Source of the DNA: Scybalomonas sp905214925 | GTDB lineage: Bacteria > Bacillota > Clostridia > Lachnospirales > Lachnospiraceae | Assembly (NCBI GenBank): GCA_905214925.1 | Contig: CAJMOB010000007.1 | Span: forward strand, 62,001 to 126,000 | Reading direction: 5' to 3' | DNA length: 64,000 nt | Shown: one piece after another, positions 15,958 through 25,313 of the stretch | How the letters are laid out: each line of letters begins with the position of its first letter | How positions within the stretch are numbered: position 1 is the first letter of the stretch | Notes under the pieces: model-generated | The model's input: only the letters and a program-made list of their open reading frames with translations | Told to the model about the DNA's origin: nothing | Database searches by the model: none | Translations under genes and position numbers: made by a program

Positions 15958-16932
15958 ATGTCTTATGTGGATTATACCTATGCGGTTGCACGTATCCGTG
16001 CGATGGAGATGACCCTTTTTTCATCTGCGACAATAGAACAACTGATGGCAATGAAAACCTATGAAAATTGTTTACAGTTTCTTATGGAACGTGGATGGGG
16101 AGATAATGATACTCCAATGAATGCTGAAGCAATTCTCGCGAAAGAAAATGAGAAAACTTGGAAGACAATAAGAGAGCTTCTAAAAGATGATCAACAAGTG
16201 TTAGAAGTATTTACTTATCAAAAATTATTCCATAATCTAAAGTCCGCGATTAAAGAGAGTATCACATCAGATAGTCACGGCAACATTTATTTTGATGATT
16301 GTGCCATCAATGGAAAAGAGATGGCACGAATTGTAAGAGAACGAGAATTTGAAGCTCTTCCAGAATTTATGAGGGAAGTGGCGAAAGAAGCTTATGAGAC
16401 ATTTCTCCATACAAGAGATGGACAGTTATGCGATATTATTGTGGATCAGGCTACGTTAAAGGCAATTTATGAAGCTGGAAAGCATGCAAGTGATCCGATT
16501 ATTAAGGACTATGCAGAATCTACGGTAGCAGTGGCCAACATTAAAATTGCAGTTCGATCTCAAAAAACCGCAAAATCACTTGAATTTATGAAACGGGCGA
16601 TGGCACCATGTGATAGTTTATCCATCGACCGCTTGATGATGACTGCTCTTTCTGGAGTCGATGCTATTTGTGAATATTTAGCGGGAACTTCTTATGCAGA
16701 AGGTGCAGAGGCATTAAAAGAGTCACCATCAGCTTTTGAACGCTGGTGTGATAATCAGTTAATGGAAACAATTAAGCCACAAAAATACAATCCATTTTCT
16801 GTTGGACCGTTAGTGGCTTACGTATTAGCAAGACAAAATGAAATAAAGACTGTTAGAATTATTTTAACAGGAAAATTAAATGATTTGCCAGAAGAGCAAA
16901 TCCGAGAAAGGATAAGGGAAATGTATGTATAA
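15958..16932 (+). CDS. ntpC: V-type ATP synthase subunit C (d-subunit, rotor adaptor)
   Basis: 324-aa all-helical protein of the V0D/AC39 family, which links the central stalk to the proteolipid ring. It begins MSYVDYTYAVARIRAMEMTL, typical of the family, and ends in the conserved helix of the third repeat (YNPFSVGPLVAYVLARQNEI). AAGGAGG lies 8 nt upstream. The stop overlaps the subunit F start by 8 nt, so the two are translationally coupled. Confidence 0.92.
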   Translation: MSYVDYTYAVARIRAMEMTLFSSATIEQLMAMKTYENCLQFLMERGWGDNDTPMNAEAILAKENEKTWKTIRELLKDDQQVLEVFTYQKLFHNLKSAIKESITSDSHGNIYFDDCAINGKEMARIVREREFEALPEFMREVAKEAYETFLHTRDGQLCDIIVDQATLKAIYEAGKHASDPIIKDYAESTVAVANIKIAVRSQKTAKSLEFMKRAMAPCDSLSIDRLMMTALSGVDAICEYLAGTSYAEGAEALKESPSAFERWCDNQLMETIKPQKYNPFSVGPLVAYVLARQNEIKTVRIILTGKLNDLPEEQIRERIREMYV

Positions 16933-17242
16933 AATAGCGGTAATCGGTGATTATGACAGCATTTATGGTTTTGCAGCTTTAGGGCTTGATACATTTCCTG
17001 TATCGAGACTCGAAGAGGCTGAAAAGACGTTTTTAAAGCTTGTTTCTTCCGAATATGCAGTAATTTATATTACGGAAGCATTAGCAGAGCAGTTAGAGCG
17101 TATAATCGCCAAATATAAAGAACAGTTAATGCCTTCTATTATTTTAATTCCAGGTATTTCTGGAAATACAGGAAAAGGAGTGGAAGGGGTTAAAAAGTCA
17201 GTAGAACAGGCTGTTGGTTCAGATATTCTGTTCAGCAATTAA
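16925..17242 (+). CDS. V-type ATP synthase subunit F
   Basis: 105-aa central-stalk subunit with a Rossmann-like fold that stimulates ATPase activity together with subunit D (called NtpG in E. hirae). It begins MYKIAVIGDYDSIYGFAALG, the family signature, and has the segment YAVIYITEALAEQL. The length is normal. It overlaps ntpC by 8 nt; the ntpA gene follows after about 80 nt with its own strong ribosome-binding site. Confidence 0.9.
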   Translation: MYKIAVIGDYDSIYGFAALGLDTFPVSRLEEAEKTFLKLVSSEYAVIYITEALAEQLERIIAKYKEQLMPSIILIPGISGNTGKGVEGVKKSVEQAVGSDILFSN

Positions 17243-17324
17243 TGGATTTTTGTAAGGGCATACGCCTAAAAAACCATGTTTAAAAGAACCAAATATAAGA
17301 AGAAAGGCGGGGTGAATTGACCCA

Positions 17325-19094
17325 ATGAGCAAAGGTGTTATTAAAAAAGTAGCAGGACCGCTTGTAATTGCTGAGGGAATGCGTGATGCAAATATGTTTG
17401 ACGTTGTTCGTGTAAGTAATCAGCGTCTAATTGGCGAAATTATCGAAATGCATGGGGATCAGGCCTCCATTCAGGTATACGAGGAGACTTCAGGATTAGG
17501 GCCAGGAGAACCAGTGGAATCTATGGAAGCACCTCTTTCTGTAGAGTTAGGTCCAGGTCTTATTACGAGCATTTATGATGGAATTCAGCGTCCTCTTGAT
17601 GATATTATGAAAGCAACAGGAGGAAATAGCTTAGAGCGTGGGGTAGAAGTTCCATCATTAAAAAGAGATAGAAAATGGGCTTTTGAACCAACTGCAAAAG
17701 TTGGGGATGAAGTGGAAGCTGGAGATATTATTGGTACGGTACAAGAAACTCCTATCGTTTTGCATAAAATCATGGTACCTTATGGTGTAAAGGGGACAGT
17801 AAAAGAGATTAAAAAAGGCGAATTTACGGTGGAGGAAGTTGTTGCGGTTATCACAACAGAAAATGGTGATAAAGAGTTAACATTAATGCAAAAATGGCCA
17901 GTTCGTAGAGGACGTCCATATAGCAAGAAACTTCCACCAAGAGTTCCATTAGTAACAGGACAGCGTGTTGTGGATGCCTTTTTCCCAATTGCAAAAGGTG
18001 GGGTAGCAGCTGTTCCAGGACCTTTCGGTAGTGGAAAAACAGTTATTCAGCATCAGCTTGCAAAATGGGCAGAGGCGGATATCGTCGTTTATATCGGATG
18101 TGGAGAACGTGGAAACGAAATGACAGACGTATTAAACGAATTCCCTGAGTTAAAAGACCCAAAAACTGGGAACTCATTGATGGAACGTACCGTGTTAATT
18201 GCTAACACATCCGATATGCCTGTAGCTGCTCGTGAAGCATCTATTTACACAGGGATTACAATCGCTGAATATTTCCGTGATATGGGATATTCTGTAGCCA
18301 TTATGGCGGATTCTACTTCTCGTTGGGCAGAGGCTCTTCGTGAAATGTCAGGACGTCTAGAAGAAATGCCAGGTGAAGAAGGATATCCAGCTTATTTAGG
18401 AAGCCGTCTTGCCCAGTTCTATGAACGTGCAGGTCATGTAATCTGTCTTGGAAAAGATGGAAGAGAAGGAGCTCTTTCTGCTATCGGTGCGGTATCTCCT
18501 CCAGGTGGTGATATTTCAGAACCAGTTTCTCAGGCGACACTTCGTATCGTAAAAGTATTCTGGGGGCTTGATTCTAACTTAGCGTATAAACGTCATTTCC
18601 CAGCCATTAACTGGTTAACAAGTTATTCTTTATATGTAGATAACATGGGAAAATGGTTTAACGATCATGTATCAGAAGACTGGATGACAGAGCGTCAGGA
18701 AATGATGAGTTTACTTCAAGAAGAAGCCGAACTTGAAGAAATCGTAAAAATGGTTGGTATGGATGCGTTATCTCCAAGCGACCGTTTAAAAATGGAAGCG
18801 GCTCGTTCTATTCGTGAAGACTTCTTACATCAGAACTCTTTCCATGATGTGGATACTTACACATCTCTTAGAAAGCAGTTCTTAATGATGAGTTTAGTTC
18901 TTGATTTCTATAAAGAATCAAAAAAAGCATTAGAACAAGGTGTATCTGTACAAGGATTAATTAAAATGGAAGTTCGTGAGAGAATCGGACGTTTTAAATA
19001 TGTTGTAAATGATCAGATTGAAACAGAGTATCAAGCAGTAAAAGAAGAACTTGCGAGAGAAATTTCAAGTCTGTTTGGAAAGGAGGACTTCTAA
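17325..19094 (+). CDS. ntpA: V-type ATP synthase catalytic subunit A
   Basis: 589-aa catalytic subunit that hydrolyses ATP in the V1 head. It has the A-type extra domain after the beta barrel (about 110-190). The P-loop is GPFGSGKT (about 230), followed by GCGERGNEMTDVL and Walker B-type IMADSTSRWAEALRE. Length and motif order match E. hirae NtpA. An AAAGGCGGGG site precedes the ATG, with a small GGGT/ACCC inverted repeat between them. It abuts ntpB directly. Confidence 0.97.
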   Translation: MSKGVIKKVAGPLVIAEGMRDANMFDVVRVSNQRLIGEIIEMHGDQASIQVYEETSGLGPGEPVESMEAPLSVELGPGLITSIYDGIQRPLDDIMKATGGNSLERGVEVPSLKRDRKWAFEPTAKVGDEVEAGDIIGTVQETPIVLHKIMVPYGVKGTVKEIKKGEFTVEEVVAVITTENGDKELTLMQKWPVRRGRPYSKKLPPRVPLVTGQRVVDAFFPIAKGGVAAVPGPFGSGKTVIQHQLAKWAEADIVVYIGCGERGNEMTDVLNEFPELKDPKTGNSLMERTVLIANTSDMPVAAREASIYTGITIAEYFRDMGYSVAIMADSTSRWAEALREMSGRLEEMPGEEGYPAYLGSRLAQFYERAGHVICLGKDGREGALSAIGAVSPPGGDISEPVSQATLRIVKVFWGLDSNLAYKRHFPAINWLTSYSLYVDNMGKWFNDHVSEDWMTERQEMMSLLQEEAELEEIVKMVGMDALSPSDRLKMEAARSIREDFLHQNSFHDVDTYTSLRKQFLMMSLVLDFYKESKKALEQGVSVQGLIKMEVRERIGRFKYVVNDQIETEYQAVKEELAREISSLFGKEDF

Positions 19095-20468
19095 ATGCCA
19101 AAGGAATATAGAACTATACAAGAAGTTGCTGGTCCTCTTATGCTCGTTCAAGGTGTTGAAAATGTCACTTATGATGAATTAGGTGAGATTGAACTTGCAA
19201 GTGGTGAAGTAAGACGTTGTAAAGTGCTTGAGATTGATGGAAGCAATGCACTTGTTCAGTTATTCGAAAGCTCTACTGGTATTAACTTATCAAACAGTAA
19301 AGTTCGTTTCTTAGGAAAGACCATGGAGCTTGGAGTATCCGAAGATATGTTAGGTCGTGTCTTTGATGGACTTGGTCGTCCAATTGATGATGGTCCAGAA
19401 ATTCTTCCAGAAGATAGAAAAGATATCAATGGTGTTCCTATGAACCCAGCTGCAAGAAGCTATCCAGAAGAATTTATCCAGACAGGGGTATCTGCAATCG
19501 ATGGATTAAATACCCTTGTCCGCGGTCAAAAACTTCCAATTTTCTCTGCTTCTGGTCTTCCACATGCCAACTTAGCCGCTCAGATTGCAAGACAGGCAAA
19601 AGTGCGTGGAACAACAGAACCATTCGCCGTAGTATTTGCTGCTATGGGTATCACATTTGAAGAGTCTAACTTCTTCATTGAGAGCTTTAAAGAAACAGGT
19701 GCCATTGACCGTACTGTTTTATTTATTAACTTAGCAAATGACCCTGCGGTAGAGCGTATTGCAACACCTCGTATGGCGTTAACAGCAGCAGAGTATTTAG
19801 CATTTGAAAAAGGAATGCACGTACTTGTTATTTTAACAGATATTACAAACTATGCAGATGCTCTTCGTGAAGTATCTGCGGCTCGTAAAGAAGTTCCTGG
19901 ACGCCGTGGTTACCCTGGATATATGTATACAGACTTAGCTACTTTATATGAAAGAGCAGGACGTCAAAATGGAAAACCAGGATCTATCACAATGATTCCA
20001 ATTCTTACGATGCCAGAAGATGATAAAACTCATCCAATCCCTGACTTAACAGGATATATTACAGAAGGACAGATTATCTTAAGTCGTGAGCTTTATCGAA
20101 AGGGTGTTATGCCACCAATCGATGTTCTCCCATCTCTTTCTCGTTTAAAAGATAAGGGAATCGGAGAGGGAAAAACTCGTGCGGATCACTCTAATACAAT
20201 GAACCAGTTATTCGCAGCTTACGCTCGTGGTAAAGAGGCCAAAGAGTTAATGGTTATTTTAGGAGAGGCAGCCTTATCCGATATCGACTTAATTTATGCA
20301 AAATTTGCCGATGCCTTCGAAAAAGAATATGTATCTCAAGGATATGAAGCAAACCGTGATATTGAAGAGACACTTTCTATTGGTTGGAAGTTACTTTCTA
20401 TCCTTCCAAGAAGTGAGCTGAAACGTATTGATGATAAATATCTTGATCTGTATTATGGGAAGGAGTGA
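19095..20468 (+). CDS. ntpB: V-type ATP synthase subunit B
   Basis: 457-aa non-catalytic nucleotide-binding-fold subunit of the V1 head. As in the family, the P-loop is replaced (FSASGLPHANLAAQIARQA). It retains RLKDKGIGEGKTRADHS and the sequence PGRRGYPGYMYTDLATLYERAGR. The ATG directly follows the ntpA stop codon, with AAGGAGG inside the end of ntpA. Complete and of normal length. Confidence 0.97.
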   Translation: MPKEYRTIQEVAGPLMLVQGVENVTYDELGEIELASGEVRRCKVLEIDGSNALVQLFESSTGINLSNSKVRFLGKTMELGVSEDMLGRVFDGLGRPIDDGPEILPEDRKDINGVPMNPAARSYPEEFIQTGVSAIDGLNTLVRGQKLPIFSASGLPHANLAAQIARQAKVRGTTEPFAVVFAAMGITFEESNFFIESFKETGAIDRTVLFINLANDPAVERIATPRMALTAAEYLAFEKGMHVLVILTDITNYADALREVSAARKEVPGRRGYPGYMYTDLATLYERAGRQNGKPGSITMIPILTMPEDDKTHPIPDLTGYITEGQIILSRELYRKGVMPPIDVLPSLSRLKDKGIGEGKTRADHSNTMNQLFAAYARGKEAKELMVILGEAALSDIDLIYAKFADAFEKEYVSQGYEANRDIEETLSIGWKLLSILPRSELKRIDDKYLDLYYGKE

Positions 20469-20473
20469 TTGCA

Positions 20474-21154
20474 TTGGCAACGACTCAAGTAAATCCAACC
20501 CGTATGGAGCTCACTCGTTTAAAAAAGAAGTTAGCGACTGCTGTTAGAGGCCATAAACTTTTAAAAGATAAACGAGATGAATTAATGCGACAGTTTCTAG
20601 ATCTTGTAAGAGAAAATATGGAATTGCGTCAAAAAGTGGAAGCAGGAATCAAAGATGCAAATAAAAACTTTGTCATTGCAAAGGCTGGAATGTCTGAGCA
20701 AGAACTCCATGCTGCATTAATGGCTCCAAAACAGGAAGTGTATTTGGAAACGAAAAAGAAAAATATTATGAGTGTTGATATTCCTGTTTTTGAATATAAA
20801 ACAAGAACAGCGGATGAAAATGATATTTATTCTTATGGTTTTGCATTTACATCTAGTGATTTAGATGGCGCAGTAAAATCTTTATCTGATAAATTGCCAG
20901 ATATGTTAAGACTTGCTGAGATTGAGAAGTCTTGCCAGCTTATGGCGTCAGAGATTGAGAAAACACGTCGTCGTGTAAATGCACTAGAGCACGTTATTAT
21001 TCCAGAAACACAAAAAAACATTAAGTATATTACAATGAAATTAGATGAAAATGAAAGAAGTACACAGATTCGTCTAATGAAAGTAAAAGATATGATGTTA
21101 GAAGAAACTCATCATTACAAAGAAAAAATGTTAAGTGGTGAAGTTGAAAGATAA
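20474..21154 (+). CDS. ntpD: V-type ATP synthase subunit D (central rotor)
   Basis: 226-aa rotor subunit made mainly of two long antiparallel helices. It contains VNPTRMELTRLKKKLATAVR and GHKLLKDKRDELMRQF, conserved through the A/V-ATPases. I place the start at the TTG at 20474, because the GGAAGGAG site ending at 20465 is correctly spaced from it. A GTG at 20465 lies within the ribosome-binding site and overlaps the ntpB stop. It is the last gene of the operon, followed by a strong terminator. Confidence 0.93.
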   Translation: MATTQVNPTRMELTRLKKKLATAVRGHKLLKDKRDELMRQFLDLVRENMELRQKVEAGIKDANKNFVIAKAGMSEQELHAALMAPKQEVYLETKKKNIMSVDIPVFEYKTRTADENDIYSYGFAFTSSDLDGAVKSLSDKLPDMLRLAEIEKSCQLMASEIEKTRRRVNALEHVIIPETQKNIKYITMKLDENERSTQIRLMKVKDMMLEETHHYKEKMLSGEVER

Positions 21155-21157
21155 AAA

Positions 21158-21196
21158 AGAGAGTTCAGTGAGAGTAGGCGCTGGACTCTCTTTTTC
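21158..21196 (+). terminator. Intrinsic terminator of the V-ATPase operon
   Basis: 13-bp stem AGAGAGTTCAGTG (21158-21170) / CGCTGGACTCTCT (21179-21191) with two G-T pairs, followed by a T-rich tail. Confidence 0.9.
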
Positions 21197-21217
21197 TTTT
21201 TCCTATAAGTTTGTGTA

Positions 21218-21970
21218 TTATAAATTTTTAGGAAAAGTATATCGTTCTAATCCTTTACTACGTTTTCCATATTCAATGGCTTTCTTAGGGCAATGACAAA
21301 TACAAGCCATACAATGAGTGCAGTGTTTGTTCCAGACTGGTTTTCCATTAGGAAGAGAAATATTGTTCATAGGACAGATCTTTTTGCATATTCCACAAGA
21401 GATACAGTCGTTCGTTGAATAGAATTTTTTGTCATGGACAAAGAATGGATAGAAGAGATCGTTTACAATACCACTGTTTAATTTATCTATAAAAGAGATA
21501 GTAGGCTGTGGGTATGGTTGCTCATTTTTTATTAAAAGAGCAGTATTATGAATGGACTCTTCTGCATCTTTAATAATTTTTACCGCTTGTTCTTTTGTTG
21601 GGGGCTTAAATAGAACTAGATAGTTATCAGGCATAACAATAGGAATACAGCCAAGAAGGTTGAGACCTTTTGCAGTGCATAACTTCTGTATATAGCCATT
21701 GGCATTTCCAATACTGCCACCGCATGTCATAATAAAATAGATATTTCGATTGCCAGTTAATTTCGTATTCAGAAACCATTTTTGTAAAATTCGAGGAATT
21801 CTCCAAGCATAAGTAGGAGAAACAATGATCCATGGTTTTTCTGAATGAATTTCGGAACAGTCATTTGTCTGAAATTTTTGTAATAGGTTCAATGTCTCAT
21901 CTTCTATTTCATTTCTAATCTTTTGGGCTACATATTCACTATTTCCAGTGGCCGAAAAATATAAAATCAT
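21218..21970 (-). CDS. Flavodoxin-ferredoxin fusion (EFR1-type iron-sulfur protein)
   Basis: 250-aa cytoplasmic redox protein. The N-terminal flavodoxin-like domain starts MILYFSATGNSEYVAQKI, with the FMN phosphate loop in SATGNS. Two [4Fe-4S] motifs follow: Cys189/192/195/199 (CISCGICKKICP) and Cys217/220/223/227 (CTHCMACICHCP). This is the EFR1 family arrangement common in Clostridia, with no firmly known partner. AAAGGAGAA lies upstream of the ATG. It is transcribed convergently with the V-ATPase operon. A 52-aa membrane protein gene lies 89 nt upstream on the same strand. Confidence 0.88.
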   Translation of the reverse strand: MILYFSATGNSEYVAQKIRNEIEDETLNLLQKFQTNDCSEIHSEKPWIIVSPTYAWRIPRILQKWFLNTKLTGNRNIYFIMTCGGSIGNANGYIQKLCTAKGLNLLGCIPIVMPDNYLVLFKPPTKEQAVKIIKDAEESIHNTALLIKNEQPYPQPTISFIDKLNSGIVNDLFYPFFVHDKKFYSTNDCISCGICKKICPMNNISLPNGKPVWNKHCTHCMACICHCPKKAIEYGKRSKGLERYTFPKNL

Positions 21971-22059
21971 AAAGTATTCTCCTTTTTGTAAAAATTACCT
22001 TTTTCATCTGAGCAAAAAGAAATTTTTGCTTGTTGGGTGCATCCAAAGTAAACTGGAAG

Positions 22060-22218
22060 CTATTTCTTATCTTCGATGGCACGAATAACAAAAAATCCCA
22101 TAACTGCAATAGCAAGAATATTACCTAAATATCCCTCAAGATTTATTATTGCTCCTAAATAAAGTCCAAACAAACCTGCTATAATAGTCCATATCAATGC
22201 TAAAGTTGATTTTCTCAT
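22060..22218 (-). CDS. Small membrane protein, unknown function (52 aa)
   Basis: A 52-aa reading frame with two hydrophobic helices. The first, about residues 5-25, reads TLALIWTIIAGLFGLYLG. The second, about 30-47, includes LGNILAIAVMGFFVI. The end is charged (RAIEDKK). GGAGG lies 6 nt upstream of the ATG at 22218. The clear site and clean two-helix pattern support a real gene, but no family was recognised. It lies between the EFR1-type gene and a minus-strand terminator. Confidence 0.7.
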   Translation of the reverse strand: MRKSTLALIWTIIAGLFGLYLGAIINLEGYLGNILAIAVMGFFVIRAIEDKK

Positions 22219-22269
22219 CTTGAACCTCCAAATTTCAGATTTATAAAAGTATTTGATATTTCTATAAAT

Positions 22270-22308
22270 AAAACTTCCTTTTTTATCATATCAAAAAAAG
22301 GAAGTTTT
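22270..22308 (-). terminator. Intrinsic terminator after the DsbA-like gene
   Basis: AAAACTTCCTTTTTT / AAAAAAAGGAAGTTTT inverted repeat with a short loop. On the minus strand it is followed by TTTTATTT. It separates the luxS-dsbA unit from the small membrane protein gene. Confidence 0.7.
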
Positions 22309-22335
22309 GTTCAGAGTTTATTTAATTATATATTT

Positions 22336-22384
22336 GATGACTGTCTGTGAACGTGAGGAGTTGCGAAGCGTGTTTCTCATCGTT
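22336..22384 (+). repeat. Dispersed hairpin repeat, copy 5
   Basis: GATGACTGTCTGTGAACGTG followed by AGGAGTTGCGAAGCGTGTTTCT and CATCGTT. The linker matches copy 3 at 9.3 kb. It lies between the DsbA-like gene end and its terminator. Confidence 0.75.
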
Positions 22385-22417
22385 CTATTAAATGCTCGGT
22401 TAAGTGTTTTTATAATG

Positions 22418-23101
22418 TTAATGGCAGCCATCGATTCCACAGCACATACCATGGATATCTTCAGGAACTTCTTCTTTCTTTTCTTCCAATGCTTTTAGAA
22501 TTAGCTTCTTAAATTCTTCTTTGGAATAAATAGCACCATCGATTTTTTGTTCTCCGATATAAATGGTTGGTACAGAAGTCACTTTTAGTGTTTCTTTTGC
22601 ATGACGAACATTTTCTTTCACAGTGGCAGTATAAATACCATTGACTAATGCTTGTTCAAACTGGTGGGTATCAAGACCTAATTCTTTTGCCAATGAAATA
22701 AGGACACTTGGATCTCCAATATCTAATTCATCCATAAAATACGCTTCATATAATCGGTCAGAGTAAGCATCACCAGCGCCATGTTCTTTTGCAAAGTAAA
22801 ATCCTTCCCATGCAAGACGTGTATAAGGTCTTGGAATTACATGAGGAGGTAATTTCATTTCAATGCCAAGTTCTTTACAAATAGGGACTAATGTCTTTGC
22901 CCAACGTTGTTTCCGCTCTTCATCATGATACGTATCGATTCGAGGAGCAGGTTCCTCTGTCAATTCCATTGGATGCCAAAGAATTTCAATTTCTTCATGA
23001 CTTGTTGCTTTTATTTCCTCTATCGCTTCTAATAATGGCTTTTTTGCCGCCACACAATAAGGGCATACATAATCTGTTATAAAACGAATGTTAAGTGCCA
23101 T
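22418..23101 (-). CDS. DsbA family dithiol oxidoreductase (FrnE-like)
   Basis: 227-aa thioredoxin-fold protein with the DsbA helical insertion. The active site is CPYC at residues 13-16, right after the first strand (LNIRFITDYVCPYC). The cis-proline strand is VTSVPTIYIGEQKIDGA. No signal peptide is visible, so it acts in the cytoplasm like FrnE/2-hydroxychromene isomerase relatives. The C-terminus carries a Cys-rich tail (Cys220, Cys221, Cys226 and a terminal His) that could bind metal or be a second redox site. GGAGGG lies upstream of the ATG. luxS ends 42 nt upstream on the same strand, so the two may be cotranscribed. Confidence 0.85.
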   Translation of the reverse strand: MALNIRFITDYVCPYCVAAKKPLLEAIEEIKATSHEEIEILWHPMELTEEPAPRIDTYHDEERKQRWAKTLVPICKELGIEMKLPPHVIPRPYTRLAWEGFYFAKEHGAGDAYSDRLYEAYFMDELDIGDPSVLISLAKELGLDTHQFEQALVNGIYTATVKENVRHAKETLKVTSVPTIYIGEQKIDGAIYSKEEFKKLILKALEEKKEEVPEDIHGMCCGIDGCH

Positions 23102-23143
23102 TTCGCACCCTCCTTTCTAACTCCTATCCTTTTCTTTATTCCT

Positions 23144-23623
23144 TTATTCTGGATAGACAAGATGTGCTTCATCAATAGGATAGAGAGTATTTTCTAAATA
23201 TCTTTTTGCAAGCCAATTTGCCATAGGAAGGTTCATATCCAAATAGTTGCCACAATCTTTTGCAGCAGCACCTGGAACTTCTCCTTTAAAATCTCTGATG
23301 AATTCAAACATTCCTGTAACGAGAGATACAATCTCTTTTGACTCTAAATCTCCTGCTAAGAGAAGGTAGAAACCAGTACGACATCCCATTGGCCCAAAAT
23401 AAATTGTTTTTGTTCCCCAATCCGCATGATTTCTTAAATAAGTTGCCCCAAGATGCTCAATTGTATGCATTTCTGCCGTATTCATAACTGGTTCACGGTT
23501 TGGAGCGGTCATTCTTAAATCAAAAGTGGTAATCATACCATTTCCTACGGGATCTTTTCTAGATACATAAACACCTGGTTCTAGTTTAATATGATCAATT
23601 GTAAAACTTGTAATTTTTTCCAT
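23144..23623 (-). CDS. luxS: S-ribosylhomocysteine lyase LuxS
   Basis: 159-aa metalloenzyme that splits S-ribosylhomocysteine into homocysteine and DPD, the AI-2 precursor, as part of the activated methyl cycle. The metal site HTIEH is at residues 53-57, with Cys124 in AKDCGNY as the third ligand. The catalytic Cys81 lies in GCRTGFY. The ATG at 23623 is preceded by AAAAGGAG; an upstream in-frame ATG at 23677 would add an unrelated 18-residue hydrophobic extension and is rejected. No Pfs/MTAN gene is adjacent. Confidence 0.96.
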   Translation of the reverse strand: MEKITSFTIDHIKLEPGVYVSRKDPVGNGMITTFDLRMTAPNREPVMNTAEMHTIEHLGATYLRNHADWGTKTIYFGPMGCRTGFYLLLAGDLESKEIVSLVTGMFEFIRDFKGEVPGAAAKDCGNYLDMNLPMANWLAKRYLENTLYPIDEAHLVYPE

Positions 23624-23848
23624 AACAAAATCTCCTTTTAAATTTTTTATATAAAATATCATAGCACTGTTTTTCATGGAAAGTCTAGTCCATGAATGAT
23701 AGAAGGGAGTCTTTTTTTTGGATCCTTATAAAAAGGTTCAATTCTCTTATAGTTTCATGGTATAATATAAAAACATAGTAAAATTGGAAAGAAATTTTGT
23801 TATAGAGAATAAAGACAATGAGATTTTAAGTTAGATAAGGGAGAACAT

Positions 23849-24580
23849 ATGGAAGTACAAAGACCATTAAGAGATTTTAGAGAATTAATAGAGCAAGAGC
23901 AGTTTGAAGAAGCAGAGAAGTTACTTGTTTGTAAATTAGAAGAGGCGAAAGAACAAGAGGACTGGAACGCACAACTTCAATTTTTAAATCAGCAGATTGA
24001 TTTTTATCGACTTAGAAATAAAAAAGAGCTTGGGGAAGAAGCGATTTTAAATGCCATTGCCATCGGGAAAGAAAAGAAGGAAGAGAAAGTTCTTTTGTAT
24101 GCCAATACCCTTGTAAATGCAGGAAAAGCCGTAAGAGATTTTGGAGATGCAAAAAGAGCGGTAGAGCTTTATGAAGAGGCATATGAAATTTATAAAGAGC
24201 AGTTTCATGAAAATGATTATCGCTTTGCAGGATTTTATAATCATATGGGTGTTGCTTGTGAAGAAGTTGGAAGATTTGAAGAGGCGGAACAATGTTTTAA
24301 TAAAGCAATTGTCATTATGGAGCGTCTGAAAAGAGGAGAGATCGAACTGGCACTCACTCATATGAATTTAGTTTTTGTCTATCATCAAGCAGGTAAGGAA
24401 GAGAAGATGCAGTTCCATCTTCAAAAAGCGAAACAATATTTTGATTCGGATAACGTGATGCGTGGTGGCTATTATGCTCACGCGTGTATTACTTGTGCAG
24501 AAAAGTTAGAAAAAATTGGGTATCAAAAAGAGGCAGAGTGGCTAAAAGAACATGCAAGACGTGTTTATGAAAGAGATTAA
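23849..24580 (+). CDS. Tetratricopeptide-repeat protein
   Basis: 243-aa soluble helical protein with at least four TPR-like units. The clearest are AKRAVELYEEAYEIYKEQ and GRFEEAEQCFNKAIVIMER. No catalytic domain, signal peptide or membrane segment is present. TPR proteins are protein-interaction scaffolds, and the partner is unknown. AGGGAG lies upstream of the ATG and a TATAAT box is at 23761-23766. It is a single-gene unit on the opposite strand to luxS. Confidence 0.8.
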   Translation: MEVQRPLRDFRELIEQEQFEEAEKLLVCKLEEAKEQEDWNAQLQFLNQQIDFYRLRNKKELGEEAILNAIAIGKEKKEEKVLLYANTLVNAGKAVRDFGDAKRAVELYEEAYEIYKEQFHENDYRFAGFYNHMGVACEEVGRFEEAEQCFNKAIVIMERLKRGEIELALTHMNLVFVYHQAGKEEKMQFHLQKAKQYFDSDNVMRGGYYAHACITCAEKLEKIGYQKEAEWLKEHARRVYERD

Positions 24581-24681
24581 TGTTGGAAAAAAAGAGCATT
24601 TCTTACCCTTTCATCCTTTCACCAAATGGGGATTTTAACATATAATACAACAAGAGATAGAAGATGCAAAAGGAGTATGCC

Positions 24682-25110
24682 ATGTATCAATTTGGTGAAT
24701 TATGTGGAAGTTATCGAGAAAATCCTGAAAATTTAGTAGAAGATGAGAGAAACTGTGAGAAGGATATGCGCTATTTCCGCTCTTGCTATCCAGAGCGAGC
24801 TAGAAGAATGGTAGAAGCGCTGTGTGACCAATGCGATCAGCTTGAGTATAACGATAGTTGTATGATGGCAGAATACCCAGATAAGGAGACAATTTATCGA
24901 ATGGTCGAGAAAATCTATGAAGAGAGCCAAAAAGTTGGTAAAATGGATCCGAATAGAAATGAAACTTACTTAATTGCAGAATCTTCCATGACAAGCAAAG
25001 AAATGGAAGAGCGTATGGAAAAAGAAATGCTTTTAGTTATGTTATGCGATGAAATGCATCGAAGAAGAATGAGATGTCAAAGAAGAAATCAGCTTTTTTG
25101 TACTTGTTAA
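24682..25110 (+). CDS. Uncharacterised 142-aa Cys-containing protein
   Basis: Not recognised. 142-aa, charged, mostly helical and soluble. Methionine and glutamate are frequent. Cys residues cluster in the middle (ALCDQCDQLEYNDSCMM) and at the very end (RRMRCQRRNQLFCTC), which could bind a metal but do not fit a known motif. The start at 24682 follows AAGGAG; an in-frame ATG at 24664 overlaps that site. A TATAAT box is at 24641-24646. It is monocistronic, between the TPR gene and a repeat copy. Confidence 0.7.
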   Translation: MYQFGELCGSYRENPENLVEDERNCEKDMRYFRSCYPERARRMVEALCDQCDQLEYNDSCMMAEYPDKETIYRMVEKIYEESQKVGKMDPNRNETYLIAESSMTSKEMEERMEKEMLLVMLCDEMHRRRMRCQRRNQLFCTC

Positions 25111-25160
25111 ATGAGGAAGAAAGCAGTAAAATAAACAAAAGTATTAGAAATTAGAAGGAA

Positions 25161-25197
25161 AATGATGAGAAACACAGTTTTTGTGTTTCTCACATTT
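25161..25197 (-). repeat. Dispersed hairpin repeat, copy 6 (minus orientation)
   Basis: GATGAGAAACACAGTTTTTGTGTTTCTCAC region: a perfect inverted repeat GAGAAACACA / TGTGTTTCTC. Read on the minus strand it ends CTCATCATT, matching the CTCATCGTT end of the family. Confidence 0.55.
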
Positions 25198-25313
25198 ATA
25201 AAGAGAATATGAGTCATTGGAAATTTTCTATTATATCATTCTAGATACAATAATTATATAATACAAATACTTGATATAATAAATAGGAATGCAATATAAA
25301 AAATGGAGATAAA

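Noticed and set aside
17310..17323. GGGT/ACCC inverted repeat between the ntpA ribosome-binding site and start codon
   Set aside because: Only four base pairs; too weak to claim translational control.
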